Of a stretch of 32,201 nt of DNA, positions 1 to 10,200 are shown piece after piece; the stretch's first letter is position 1, and each line of letters starts with the position of its first letter. The position numbers and the translations under genes are program-made. The DNA is from a virus: positions 1 through 32,201 of the IMG/VR virus record IMGVR_UViG_3300009488_000046; one strand, written 5' to 3'. The notes beneath the pieces are model-generated. The model was not told the origin of the DNA. It did not search any database and worked only from the letters and a program-made list of their open reading frames with translations.

Positions 1-89
1 CTTTGCAGGAGCTTACGACCAGGGAATTGCAGATCGCCAATCTACATTTTACGATCATGAACGACATGGAAATTGAGGAGCCACCATAA
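1..89 (+). CDS. C-terminal end of an upstream protein (partial)
   Basis: An open frame enters from the left edge (first full codon at position 3) and stops with TAA at 87-89. About 28 residues are visible. They are polar and helical in character and end in an acidic, proline-tipped tail (MEIEEPP). The stop shares its last base with the ATG of the next gene, the same one-base coupling seen at other junctions in this block, which supports a real gene. Too little is present to name a product. Its position suggests a virion protein. Confidence 0.6.
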   Translation, partial: LQELTTRELQIANLHFTIMNDMEIEEPP

Positions 90-640
90 TGGGCATAGAA
101 ATTGAAAGTGCAGCAGATGGCAATAAGCTGCTTATAGACAGTACGGGCAGGGCGCTTGTTGACGCGCAATCCCGCGCACGAAGTTTTTACGTGTCGCGAG
201 ATGACCAGCGGGTTTTCAACACGATCTTTGAGGATGCTACTGCGGTAGCCGGAGAGTTCGTAGGGTATTTCAGAAATACCTCACAGAGCAGAATCTTCGT
301 CGTCGAACTCGCTCGTCTTGGAGGCGATGTGGCATCAGTCTGGAAGATCCACAAGGTCACTGGCGCTGCGCCAGTATCTGATGGTGGGGCTGTGATTCCG
401 GTTAATTTGAATTTCGGCTCAGGTATCCTGGCCGAAACCGAAGCCTTAGAGGAAAACGTGACCGGAATAACGTCAACAGGTGAAACTGCGATAGCCAGTC
501 ATGGTGCTGGTGGTGGAGTGCTTGTCGTCCTGGACGATGCAGTAATCTTGCCGCCTGATACCGCCATCGCTTTCCAGAAAGTGACCGGCGCAACGGACGT
601 AGCAAACGTGGGAATGCGGGGCTACTACGAGGAGCTGTAA
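89..640 (+). CDS. Small putative virion protein, beta-rich
   Basis: This 183-residue protein starts at ATG 89 with a GAGGAG ribosome binding site 8 bases upstream. The start overlaps the previous stop by one base. The composition is rich in Val, Gly, Ala and Thr with alternating hydrophobic residues, as expected of a mostly beta-sheet protein. No signal peptide, membrane segment or catalytic motif is visible. The next gene begins directly after its stop. I do not recognise the family. Its place at the head of a chain of virion genes suggests a capsid decoration, head-completion or fibre-type structural protein, and this rests on context only. Confidence 0.7.
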   Translation: MGIEIESAADGNKLLIDSTGRALVDAQSRARSFYVSRDDQRVFNTIFEDATAVAGEFVGYFRNTSQSRIFVVELARLGGDVASVWKIHKVTGAAPVSDGGAVIPVNLNFGSGILAETEALEENVTGITSTGETAIASHGAGGGVLVVLDDAVILPPDTAIAFQKVTGATDVANVGMRGYYEEL

Positions 641-1300
641 TTGCTCAAAACCAAGTTAATCGGCGCAGGACCTGAGCGAACTGAAGCGCGAGTTGAAAGA
701 TCGGGCGCGATAAGCACCGTCGAGCGGCCATTTCCTCCGTTCGGCGTGAGGCAGAATGTCCGTCCGTTTCGTCAGTTCCTGACTCTCGATGGAACACCAG
801 GCGGATCATCCGACATGCTGGTTGATGGTAGCGTGACGCCAGTCGATTTTTTTGTGACAGCACCACAGGAAGCGGATCTCTACATCATCAGGTTGTCGTT
901 CATCATCGTCGATCAGAACATGACGTTGAATCAGTTCGGAAATATAGCTGCGCTGACCAATGGAGTGCGGCTGTTTTATACGGACGAGCTGGGAGAAGTA
1001 GATATTGCGGAGTCTTTGCAAACCAACTTCGATTTCATTCGCTTATGCTCCGGATTGCCAGGCGTGGGTGATGGAACCAGTGCATTCATCGCTTTCAACG
1101 TGTCTGGTAATTCTGAAGGCATCATTCCAGTTCTGGATCTCAAGGATACTTTCGGATTCAGGTGGGGCCTGGAATTACGGAACGGATCGATGCAAAAGGT
1201 CGTATTGACGATTAGGGACGACATTACCGGCATCGATGCGATGAATGTTATTGTGTATGGATTCTTGAGGTTGGAGGACCAATCGCTACCGAAGGTATAG
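641..1300 (+). CDS. Putative virion structural protein
   Basis: This 219-residue protein starts at TTG 641, immediately after the upstream stop, with AGGAG at 630-634 giving a 6-base spacing. No ATG lies nearby in frame. The start and end show alternating hydrophobic patterns (YIIRLSFIIVD near residue 80, VVLTIRDDITG near 190) typical of beta strands. No enzyme motif or membrane segment is seen. With the 183-residue gene before it, it forms a tightly coupled pair, so the two products probably act in the same particle. The exact role is unknown. Confidence 0.7.
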   Translation: MLKTKLIGAGPERTEARVERSGAISTVERPFPPFGVRQNVRPFRQFLTLDGTPGGSSDMLVDGSVTPVDFFVTAPQEADLYIIRLSFIIVDQNMTLNQFGNIAALTNGVRLFYTDELGEVDIAESLQTNFDFIRLCSGLPGVGDGTSAFIAFNVSGNSEGIIPVLDLKDTFGFRWGLELRNGSMQKVVLTIRDDITGIDAMNVIVYGFLRLEDQSLPKV

Positions 1301-1335
1301 TTTTTTTGGAGTCGGAATCATAGGAGACAGCCATC

Positions 1336-1881
1336 ATGAAGAAGGTGAAGATTCGCAGGGCAACACCCTGGGATGTGATTAAGGTCGCGCATTTACTGAA
1401 GCGAGCGGCTAAGGAACAACGAGAGGATATTTGGTATTCGACGATCAGCATCAATGAAACGAAGCAGATCTTCCACATACTGAGCCTGATTGATCAGGGT
1501 TTTGTCGTTGTCGCTGAGACGCACGACCAGAAACAGATCGTAGCAGCGATGGGCATGTCGATCGCGAGAGATGACTGGAGCGACGACTGGGTAATGCAGA
1601 ACGATTGGACATACGTTTTGAGAACTTGGAGAGACACGGATGTTGCCGACCAGCTTATGAAAGCGGTCGAGAGATTTGCGGATAAAAGTGGAGATCCGGC
1701 GACAGGGAAAGGGTTGCCAATCATTATCGGAATGATGACTGGCCGCGACACCGACTTGAAAGACAAGTTGATGGAGCGCAAAGGCTACCAATATGGTGGC
1801 GGCAACTTTGTGAGGGCACCAAGAGATGTCCAAAAAGAAAAAGACAACGACTCAAGAACGGAAGATCCCGCAGTGGCTTGA
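1336..1881 (+). CDS. GNAT-fold acetyltransferase-like protein
   Basis: This 181-residue protein starts at ATG 1336 after AGGAG. The N-terminus (KIRRATPWDVIKVAHLLKRAA) has the beta strand followed by a 'D..K...L' helix typical of GNAT N-acetyltransferases. A central strand with VVVAETHDQKQIVAAMGMSI fits beta strands 2-4, and an 'ADQLMKAVERFAD' helix follows. The late segment KDKLMERKGYQYGGGNFVR resembles the usual GNAT ending in which the family describes an altered residue in 'lekkGF'. The acetyl-CoA loop (Q/RxxGxG/A) is not clear, so activity is uncertain. GNAT-fold proteins sit among virion genes in several podoviruses. It lies between structural genes and overlaps the next by 56 bases. Confidence 0.6.
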   Translation: MKKVKIRRATPWDVIKVAHLLKRAAKEQREDIWYSTISINETKQIFHILSLIDQGFVVVAETHDQKQIVAAMGMSIARDDWSDDWVMQNDWTYVLRTWRDTDVADQLMKAVERFADKSGDPATGKGLPIIIGMMTGRDTDLKDKLMERKGYQYGGGNFVRAPRDVQKEKDNDSRTEDPAVA

Positions 1882-2923
1882 GGCAGGTAGTCAGCAAGCG
1901 GTAGCGATGGGTCGGCGTATTGCCGATCGTCCCTACCAGGAATATGAAGGCCAACGATTCGCTGAACTCGATCCGAATGAGCAGGCAGCGATGGAGATGG
2001 CAGCTACCGAAGGTGGCGCGTACCGAGCTGATGTAGAACGGTCGCGAGAATTTGCTGAACGGGGAGGGCAGTCTTTCCTCGACGCCGATATTCAGGCGTA
2101 CATGAATCCCTATATCCAGAGCGCATTAGAGCCTGCGGCTCGTGAGATGCGTGAGGAAGGAATGCGCCGGCAGGTCGCGGCAGGTCAGGAGGCTGCCATG
2201 GCTTCGGCCTTTGGTGGATCCAGGGCTGCCATCATGACATCCGAGGCCAGCGGCAAGAGCCTGGAAGCAATCTCAGATCTGTATGAGCGCGGCTATGCTT
2301 CGGCATTCGAGTCCGCGGCGAATCGATTCGAGCAAGATCGTGTAGCGGCACGAGCCGCTTCAGATCAGTTCCGAGCAATCGGAGCAGAGGGCCAACAGAT
2401 GCTCTCCAACGAGATGAACAATCTCCTGGTCACAGGCGGACTGCGCCGGCAGTTGGAACAGGTGAATCTCGACTTCGATTACATGGAGTTCGTTGAAGCC
2501 AGGGACTGGGACATCACCAATCTGCAACCGCTCCTGGCTGCACTCAGCACCGTACCCTACAGCGAGACCCAGACCACCACCGAACAGACCAGTGGTGGCA
2601 CATTCCAGGCAGTCCTGGGTGCGGCGACCACGGTGGCCGCGGCCTACTTCACTGGCGGCCTGAGTACGATGATTAAGGCTGGAGCCGATAAGGGCGGAGA
2701 CGAATCCGACATCCGGTTGAAGGATAACGTCGAACTGATTGGAAAGTATGGTGAGTTCAACTGGTACAGGTGGGATTGGAACGATGCAGCCAAAGCAATC
2801 GGCTGTGACGAAAACATATCTGAAGGCGTGATGGCTGATGAGGTGATCGTTACCAGGCCAGATCTCGTGGGGCGCAGGAATGGCTACTTAACCGTTGATT
2901 ACGGGAGGATCAGTCATGGGTAG
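1826..2923 (+). CDS. Putative internal virion/ejection protein with S74-like C-terminal segment
   Basis: This 365-residue protein starts at ATG 1826, 56 bases inside the GNAT-like gene. Residues 1-12 are Lys/Thr rich. Residues 40-220 are Ala/Glu/Arg-rich helices (for example AAREMREEGMRRQVAAGQEA) with a FGGSRAA turn. A short hydrophobic Ala/Gly stretch lies near residues 255-280 (AVLGAATTVAAAYFTGGL). The end carries SDIRLKDNVELIGKY, then GVMADEV and LTVDYGRI. This resembles the start and end of the peptidase S74 intramolecular chaperone, but in compressed form. That pattern recurs in phage internal or ejection proteins next to very large polyvalent proteins. The role in genome ejection is inferred from context and composition. 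Confidence 0.6.
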   Translation: MSKKKKTTTQERKIPQWLEAGSQQAVAMGRRIADRPYQEYEGQRFAELDPNEQAAMEMAATEGGAYRADVERSREFAERGGQSFLDADIQAYMNPYIQSALEPAAREMREEGMRRQVAAGQEAAMASAFGGSRAAIMTSEASGKSLEAISDLYERGYASAFESAANRFEQDRVAARAASDQFRAIGAEGQQMLSNEMNNLLVTGGLRRQLEQVNLDFDYMEFVEARDWDITNLQPLLAALSTVPYSETQTTTEQTSGGTFQAVLGAATTVAAAYFTGGLSTMIKAGADKGGDESDIRLKDNVELIGKYGEFNWYRWDWNDAAKAIGCDENISEGVMADEVIVTRPDLVGRRNGYLTVDYGRISHG

Positions 2924-4250
2924 ATTGCTTGAAGAATATATCGCCACAAACGTCCCAGCATTAGAGGACATCGTTCGTGGCGGCATCCAGCAACCTGAAG
3001 GAGCGATGACCTTTCCAGGGCCACAGGAGCCAGAGGCACCCTTACAGGGCCAACCTATCGGCCCAGGTGGTGCGCCAACAGGGCCTATGGCGGCATTGCC
3101 AGGACCAGGTGGCATCAATCCAGCAGCAGCAGCAACTCCTACCTTTGCAGGCGCACCAGATCCAGGAGGTACGCAACCAGCGATTCCACCTGTGCAAGCT
3201 CAGCAACAGCCAGATAGAAGTGGTGAGTTCGAGCCTGGGCCTGACAGCTTTGCCGGTATGTCTGAGACCGCTAATCCAGAGGACATAAATAGCGCGACCG
3301 CCGCGCTGGAAAAAGCCCTCAATGAGAAGGGCTCGTCAATCGATGAGGAGCATGCCAAGACCACAGGCGGCGAGGTCGAGGAATCTGAGGACGATCCGGA
3401 AGGCAAGTCCAAAGGCGAGGGCCTGACCAGGCAGGAGAAGGGCCTGATTCTGATGGAGTTCGGCTTGAACCTGATGGCTCAGTCCGGTACGGGAGAAGGC
3501 ACCCTGGGCGGCGACATCGGCATTGCTGGTGGAGCTGCACTCAAGGGTCACGTAGGTCGCAAGCAAGCTGCAAAACAGGCCGCGATCGACGCTCAGGAGC
3601 GTGAGCAAAAGCGGCGTCTCACAGAGGCGCAGATCAAGAAAGCCGAAACTCCAACCGCAACGATCAAGACCGACAAAAGCGGAAACTACATAAGCATCTC
3701 GGAGGGTGTATCGACTCCGATCCTGGATGCAAGTGGTGAACCAGTTAGTGCGGAAAACGCCGAGAAATTTGCTTCTGAGGTTGATCGTCAGGCTTACGAA
3801 GAATTGGAGTGCGAAGGTCTATCAGGATCTGCATTGAAGGCATGTAAGCGTCGTGCGCTTGCCTATGGGACAGGCGGAGGAGCGAAGGTTGCATTCCCAG
3901 AATTAGAAGCGGCTGACCAGGTTGATCGAGTCAGAAAGGATCTTGACGATCCTGATCGTAAGAGTCAGAAACATCATGTGCCAAGCGCCAACAGAAAGAT
4001 TAAATGGAAGGATATGACTCCTGAGCAGCAGGATGAAGTGGCGAATACTCGTGTCGATAAGAGAATGGAAATCGTCCGTCGCTATGCCACTCAAGGTGGT
4101 GAAGGTGCTGGTGCCGCGAAGGATACAACCGGAATCCTGGAGAAACTGTCTCCTGACGATCGTGCCAGGATCAAACCAGGCAAGGTCTATACGTTAGAAG
4201 ATGGCAGGAAATTCAAGATGGTCAATGGTGTGCCTCAGATTGTAGAGTAA
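2916..4250 (+). CDS. Putative virion protein, Pro/Gly/Gln-rich N-terminus
   Basis: I place the start at ATG 2916 (MGRLLEEYI), because GGGAGG at 2903-2908 is correctly spaced. A TTG at 2895 would extend it by seven residues but has no such site. The protein is 444 residues. Residues 30-110 are low-complexity Pro, Gly, Ala and Gln. Residues 150-180 are acidic. A hydrophobic helix (GLILMEFGLNLMAQ, about residues 178-192) is followed by a Gly-rich patch and an Ala/Lys/Gln coiled coil. It overlaps the previous gene by 8 bases, and its stop shares one base with the giant gene. No enzyme motif was seen. By position it is probably an internal or ejection protein acting with the giant protein. Confidence 0.65.
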   Translation: MGRLLEEYIATNVPALEDIVRGGIQQPEGAMTFPGPQEPEAPLQGQPIGPGGAPTGPMAALPGPGGINPAAAATPTFAGAPDPGGTQPAIPPVQAQQQPDRSGEFEPGPDSFAGMSETANPEDINSATAALEKALNEKGSSIDEEHAKTTGGEVEESEDDPEGKSKGEGLTRQEKGLILMEFGLNLMAQSGTGEGTLGGDIGIAGGAALKGHVGRKQAAKQAAIDAQEREQKRRLTEAQIKKAETPTATIKTDKSGNYISISEGVSTPILDASGEPVSAENAEKFASEVDRQAYEELECEGLSGSALKACKRRALAYGTGGGAKVAFPELEAADQVDRVRKDLDDPDRKSQKHHVPSANRKIKWKDMTPEQQDEVANTRVDKRMEIVRRYATQGGEGAGAAKDTTGILEKLSPDDRARIKPGKVYTLEDGRKFKMVNGVPQIVE

Positions 4251-7200
4251 TGGCAGAGCTTTCAATCATATCCGAAGAAGACGAGGAGGAGCAGGAGCCT
4301 TTAGCGGCAGCTCCGAAGCCAGGGCTTTTATCGATTGTTGATGAAGCCGACGAACCAGAGATTCAGGCTCCACCTCCGGCTGCAATTCCAAAGCCAGAGC
4401 CCTTGTCGATTGTTGCGGAAACCGAAGATATAGCGTCTCCGGTGAGTCGTATTGATATTGGATCAGACGAGGAGCCTGGTTTCCTGACTCGTGCATTCGA
4501 TTCGTTCCAGGCGTGGCGTGATGAAACGAAAGCCGAGATGAAGCGAAACGCTCCTACTCGTGAAGAACGCCAGCAGATCACCAAGGACAACATCAAGCTC
4601 AATCGTGAGCTGTTCAGCAACAAAGGTGGTGGTCAGTTTAGCTTTGGCAGTTCCAGGCCGGCACCGCATTCTGCCCTGGTACGCGCCGGCTTGGAGGAGC
4701 CACCAGAAAATGAAGTAGAGAACGCACTGAATGATTATCTGCGCCCGAATGCAGATACTCCAGGCAGGCCATCTCCCGAAGGCCGGCTGAAGAAAGAGCG
4801 AGAGCAATGGGCCAGGTATCCAAAGGATCAAGCAGGTTTCCTGATCGATCCAACCAGGCCGATTGTTCAAAATCCAGATGGCAGTTCGTCCAGCGAACTC
4901 AGCATAACGATCGACGCTGATGGCCGCTGGTTCAATATCCCATCCATGGTAAATGGCAAGCAGGTTTCCCAGGAGGAGGCGATCGAGAGCGCCCGTAGCT
5001 GGGCGAAGAAAGGTTGGATCCATCCGAATTTTGCTACCCAGGAAGAAGCGGTGGCGGCGGCTGGGGCCCGTTCAGATTACCTTCCGACAGCCAGGGAGGA
5101 GTGGGCAAACCGCAAGCCTGACGAGCCGAAAGAACCGAGGGAAGAAAAGCCGGAAGATCCATGGGGTTTGGTGCTATGGGACACACTGACCAACGTACCA
5201 GCGGGATTCAAGCGGCAATATGGTGGCGCGAAGATGTTCCTGAATGCGCCACGAGATCTGGCATACATTTTGGAGGCTGCTTCAGACCAAGGTGTTGCCC
5301 CGGAGGATAGCTTTGCCCTTGAGGTAGAGGCTTACGTCCAGGGCAAGGAGCCGGCTGAGTATTACGGTGAGATGCTGAAAGAAGCGGAGAACAACGCCGA
5401 CCTTCAGGAAGGTCTGCGGATCCACCAGGAAGCGACTCAATACCTACAGAACTATCAACCGAATGTCCGGGAGGATTCGGCCAAGTATTACGCTGGAGCC
5501 ATCATCGAAGGCGCGATCAATATGTCTCCGATGCTGATCACGACTGCTGTAACCAGGAGCCCAACTCTTGGCCTTGCCGTTATGGGCGGCCAGGTATTCG
5601 CTGATCAGTACGCTGAGTCAATAAGCCGAGGTCGATCGCACAGTGAAGCAACGCTGGATGGCACCGTGTTTGCTGCTGCGGAGATGCTGACTGAGAAAAT
5701 ACCGCTTGGGATTCTGACCAAAGGAGGTGGCACCTTACTGAAGCGATTCTTCAAGGCTGGAGGCGCTGAGGCGATTCAGGAGCCTGTGACCCAACTTATT
5801 CAGGAAGCCTACACCATGGGCATCATCGAGGATGAGATGACCTTCGGTGAAGCCCTTGTTGAGATTGTCACAACCGAAGAAGGCAGGGCCATGCTGAGGC
5901 GATCAGCCATCATCGGTTTCGGTGTTGGTGGCACCCTGGCTACTGCGGTGCATCCACTCTACAAGGATGTGGTCGATGAAGGGGATGTTGATCCAGATGG
6001 TGGTCCTGGTTGGATTGATCTTCCTGAGACAGGGCCTGGTGGTAAACCACTGAAGAAAATGCCATCCGAGATGGACCGAGAAATCTCGAAGGAGGAGGCC
6101 GACGAGCTTGGTCTGTCTGAGGTGGATGTTGATGTGGATCTGTTGGAGCGTGTTGCTGCCGGCGACCCCCTGACAATCGATGAGCAATACACCCTGACCA
6201 ACGGGAAATACGGCATGTTTGTTGGTGCCGAGGAACGGGTGATGCTGCTGCCGAAGGGCCTCAAGGAACTCAAGAATCTGCGAGAACGGGCTGCCGGCGA
6301 AGAAATCATCATGGAAGGTGAGGAGATCACCATCAGGAGAACCGGCGAAGCGATCGACATTGCTGAGCCAGTTGAGCCAGGCGTGGTTCGACGAGCGCAG
6401 CGAGTGATGGAGGAATACGCCAAGGTCCAGGAAGCTCATCCAAAGGCCATGACAGCGATGACTCCGGCGCTGAAAACGAAGATCGATAATCGCTGGAGTA
6501 CCTTAACTCCTGAGCAGATGGACGAGATCATGACGGTCTTCGAGGAGTTTGAAAAGCTGCCAGCAGGAGACGAAGCAAAACTTAGGAAAGACCTCGAAAT
6601 CTTGTTGAAGCAATTCCAGGAGGCAGCGAAGGGCGAGCCAGACGAGGACGAGGAGTTGGTTCGATTCAAGAGACGAACCAGGCGCTTGTTTGCCGGCGAG
6701 CAAGTAACGAAAACGGAGCATGACACTGACAGGGTGACAGTCCCTGAGCGATTGAAAGATCTCGTGGGCCCGTTACCTGAACTACAAACGCATCCATTGG
6801 CCAAGGAACCAACAGCTCCGAAGCGAATGGTCAGTAATGAGTGGGGATCTGGTGTGCGGCAGCGACTCAGGATGGCCTATCCAGGCGTCACCGATATGGC
6901 AATCGAGACCGCTTTCCAGGAAGGTCAGGGCATTGAGGGCCTGCTTGTCAATTTACGCAACAAGCCTGCCTCTGTGACAGCCGTGCAGAATATCAATGCG
7001 ATGCTGGGAGCGATCGACAAGCTCGTCGAAAAGTACGACATGCTCAGGTCAGAGATCGTGGCAGAAGAAGACGAGATCAGCCCGATGGAAGTCTTCAGAT
7101 CTGATGTCGTTGAATCTCGCAGTTCCGTCAGGGCTCGCCTGGATGCCGTTCAGCGTCGAGTAGAGGAACCAAAGAGCCCAGAGCAGGCCGAGGCCGGCAA

Positions 7201-10200
7201 CTATCCGAAGGGGCATCTGCGAGTCGATTCAATTCCTGGAACGATTGAGACCAAGAAAGGCGGAACCAGGAAGGGTATTGATCGAAAGGGTAAGCCATGG
7301 CAATTCAAGATGAAGGATGCCTACGGCTACCTGAAGGGCACTGAGAGCAGGGAGCCTGATGGTCGAGGTGGCTTCGATCAGATCGATGCGTTCTTTGGTC
7401 CATACCTGGATTCAGGCCATGCGGTGATCATCAACCAGAAGAAGGATCCAGCGAAACCGATGTCCCTGGAGAACTTCGACGAGCATAAGATCATGCTCGG
7501 TTACCGGGACACCGAGGAGGCACAGGAGGCGTACCGTCGCAACTACACCGATGGTGGCGCACAGATGGGCTCAGTGGTCGCGATGACGACTGAGGAGCTG
7601 CGTGAGTGGCTGGAGACTGCCAATACGAAGACACCTGCCGTTCTATCGGAGGTGGTATTCGTGCCTGGCAGAGGTGAGGTGGACTTCCGTCCATTCCAGC
7701 CGGCCATTGACGCAGCTCAGGCGTATGCCGATGCCAATGACATCGAGTACGAACCAGCAAAAGAGCGAGCCAAGATCGACGTTCGCCGGGCTTCGATGAT
7801 TGCCAGAGAGTTCACCAGGATGGAGCATGATCCGAGTGATCCGGCTGTCGCGGCAGCTTACCAGGCAATGATCGATGAGACCCTGGCACAGTATGAGTAT
7901 GTCCTGGAGAGCGGCCTGGAGGTCGAGTTCGTCAAGGGCAAGGATCCGTACAGGAGCCCCAGAGATGCCATCCTGGACATCCGTGAGAACAATCACCTGT
8001 GGGTCTTGCCAACACGAGAAGCCTTTGGCACTAGGGCTGAGTTCGAGGCGATCGATAATCCCCTGCTGAACGAGACCAAGTACAAGATCTCTGGCAAGGT
8101 AGCTCTGGCGAACGACATATTTCGAGTGGTCCACGATTACTTCGGCCACCTGGCGAATGGCTTTGGCTTCCGCGCCAGGGGCGAGGAGAACGCTTGGCAG
8201 CACCACGCAGCAATGTATTCACCGCTTGCCAGGCGAGCCATGACCGTAGAGACCAGGGGCCAGAATAGCTGGGTCAATTACGGGCCTCATGGTGAGACGA
8301 ACCGCACAGCATCAGCCGCGGATACCGTGTATGCTGACCAGAAGATCGGACTCCTGCCTGTTTGGGTGTCCGAGGAGGGTAGATTAAGTGCCAAACGACC
8401 AACTCCTGAAAGCCGCCCAACAGAGGGCGGAGAGCTTGTTGCTCCGCCAGTCTCAGCAGAAGGGCGCATCACCCTCACGCACTACAGCCGGCGAGCCGAC
8501 ATCGACCGGATCGATCCCAGCTTCTATGGCCAAGGGATCCGCGGAGCCGAAGGGCAAAGGGCGCAAGCGTTCCCGGAAACCTGGATCGACCGCACGTACT
8601 ATGGTATCTCACCGGAACTTCCGGGTGGGTATCGGAAGGAATCGGGACTAGGGCCTGAGACCTATGAGACGAGCATCGACGCTCGTCTGTTGTATGACCT
8701 CCAGGTTGATCCTGAAAACCTGGCAGCAACTCCAGATCTGAATGAATCCGAGGCAGCCATCCGTGACGCCGGCTATTCCGGCTATTGGCTGAAGCACCCA
8801 AGTCTCGGCCTGGTGTCGGCTGTCTTTGATCCACTCGAAGTCGAGACGAAGAAAGGCCCATCAGCGAGAGCCAGGCGTAAGACGAATGCCGGCAGAGGTC
8901 AGTCCGTTGATGATGTGCAACAGATCCTACAAAAGATCTATCGGATGTTCCGCACTGTGCCTCCGGTACGAGTGGTCGAGTCCATCGAGGACCTGCCGCG
9001 GCATCTCCAGGTGTCTATGGAGGACGAGCATTCCAAGAAAAACACCACCGGGATGTATGACCAGGGTGCCTTCAACGATGACATTTACATCATTGCCAAT
9101 AACGTCAGCTCCATGGCGGAAGCGGTCGAGACCCTACTGCATGAAGTGGTTGGTCACTTCGGCCTCCGGCAAGTCATTCCGCCATGGCGATTCGATGAGT
9201 TCATGGACATGGTGGCCAAGTCGTTCCCGAAGCAGGTCAGAGAAGCAGCGCGGAGTTACGAGCTGGACTGGAATGATGTTGAGGAGCGCCGGATTGCTGC
9301 GGAGGAATACATAGCTCACATCGCACAACGAATCTTGGCTGGACAGACCGTATCGCAGAGAGCCAGGGAGATCTTGGATAGGATCGTCGAGGCTCTACAG
9401 AATGTAGTTCGCTGGATGACTGGCCAGGAGCAGATGTTCACCACTGGGCAGATCATGTCGGTCATTGCTCAGTCGAGCGACTTCGTGCAACGACCAGGTG
9501 GTTATCAGAGATCCAAGCGGCGAGGCCGGCTGCGTCATGTCAGTGCCCCATACTTCTTCTCCCAGGTGTGGACTGCATTCAACGAGACCGATACTAAAGC
9601 CACCTCTGTCGATGGCTGGTATCAGTTTATGAAGGGCCAACTCAAAAATGGAAAGATAAAGCAGGCCGAACTCGATTGGCTGGGCCTGGGTGATGCAAAG
9701 AATCCTGGTTGGCTGGCCGAGGCTACCTGGGGCCAGATGTATCAGCTCACATCAGACCACAGCTATGGACGACGCACCAACTTCGAGGATGTTGAGAAGC
9801 TGTTCCCACCACCAATGTTTGCGGTCTTCAAGGAGCAGCGTGAACTGGGCGCTGAGATTCAAGGGATTGCAGAGAAGGCCAAGGCTGCTCAGCAGCAAGC
9901 ATGGGAGGAAGCCTTTCCGACCACGGAAAAACAGGCCAAGAAATATAACCGCGAAGCTCAACAGTTCAAGGATGACTGGAAGAAAAATCCTGAAAACGAT
10001 CCGATGCAATTCCTTTCTGTCAATGAGCAGCGCGATGCTGCTTTGATGGATGAGCGGCACGAGGAGTTGACCAACCAGCTCCAAGAGTTTGGTCGCACAA
10101 AACCGAAGAAGATCCCAAGGCATATCATTCAATCGTATATCGAGCGCAATGGTGTGGACATCGAGGTCAAGGAACCTGGTAATCCAGAAGAAGACTACGG

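Noticed and set aside
5903-6439. Long minus-strand frame (178 residues) inside the giant gene
   Set aside because: It is antisense to well-formed coding sequence of the giant protein, lacks a ribosome site and has no recognisable content. Similar shadows occur along the whole gene.
7643-8206. Long minus-strand frame (187 residues) opposite the His-rich module
   Set aside because: The plus strand encodes conserved motifs there. The minus frame reads as reversed codons of those motifs.
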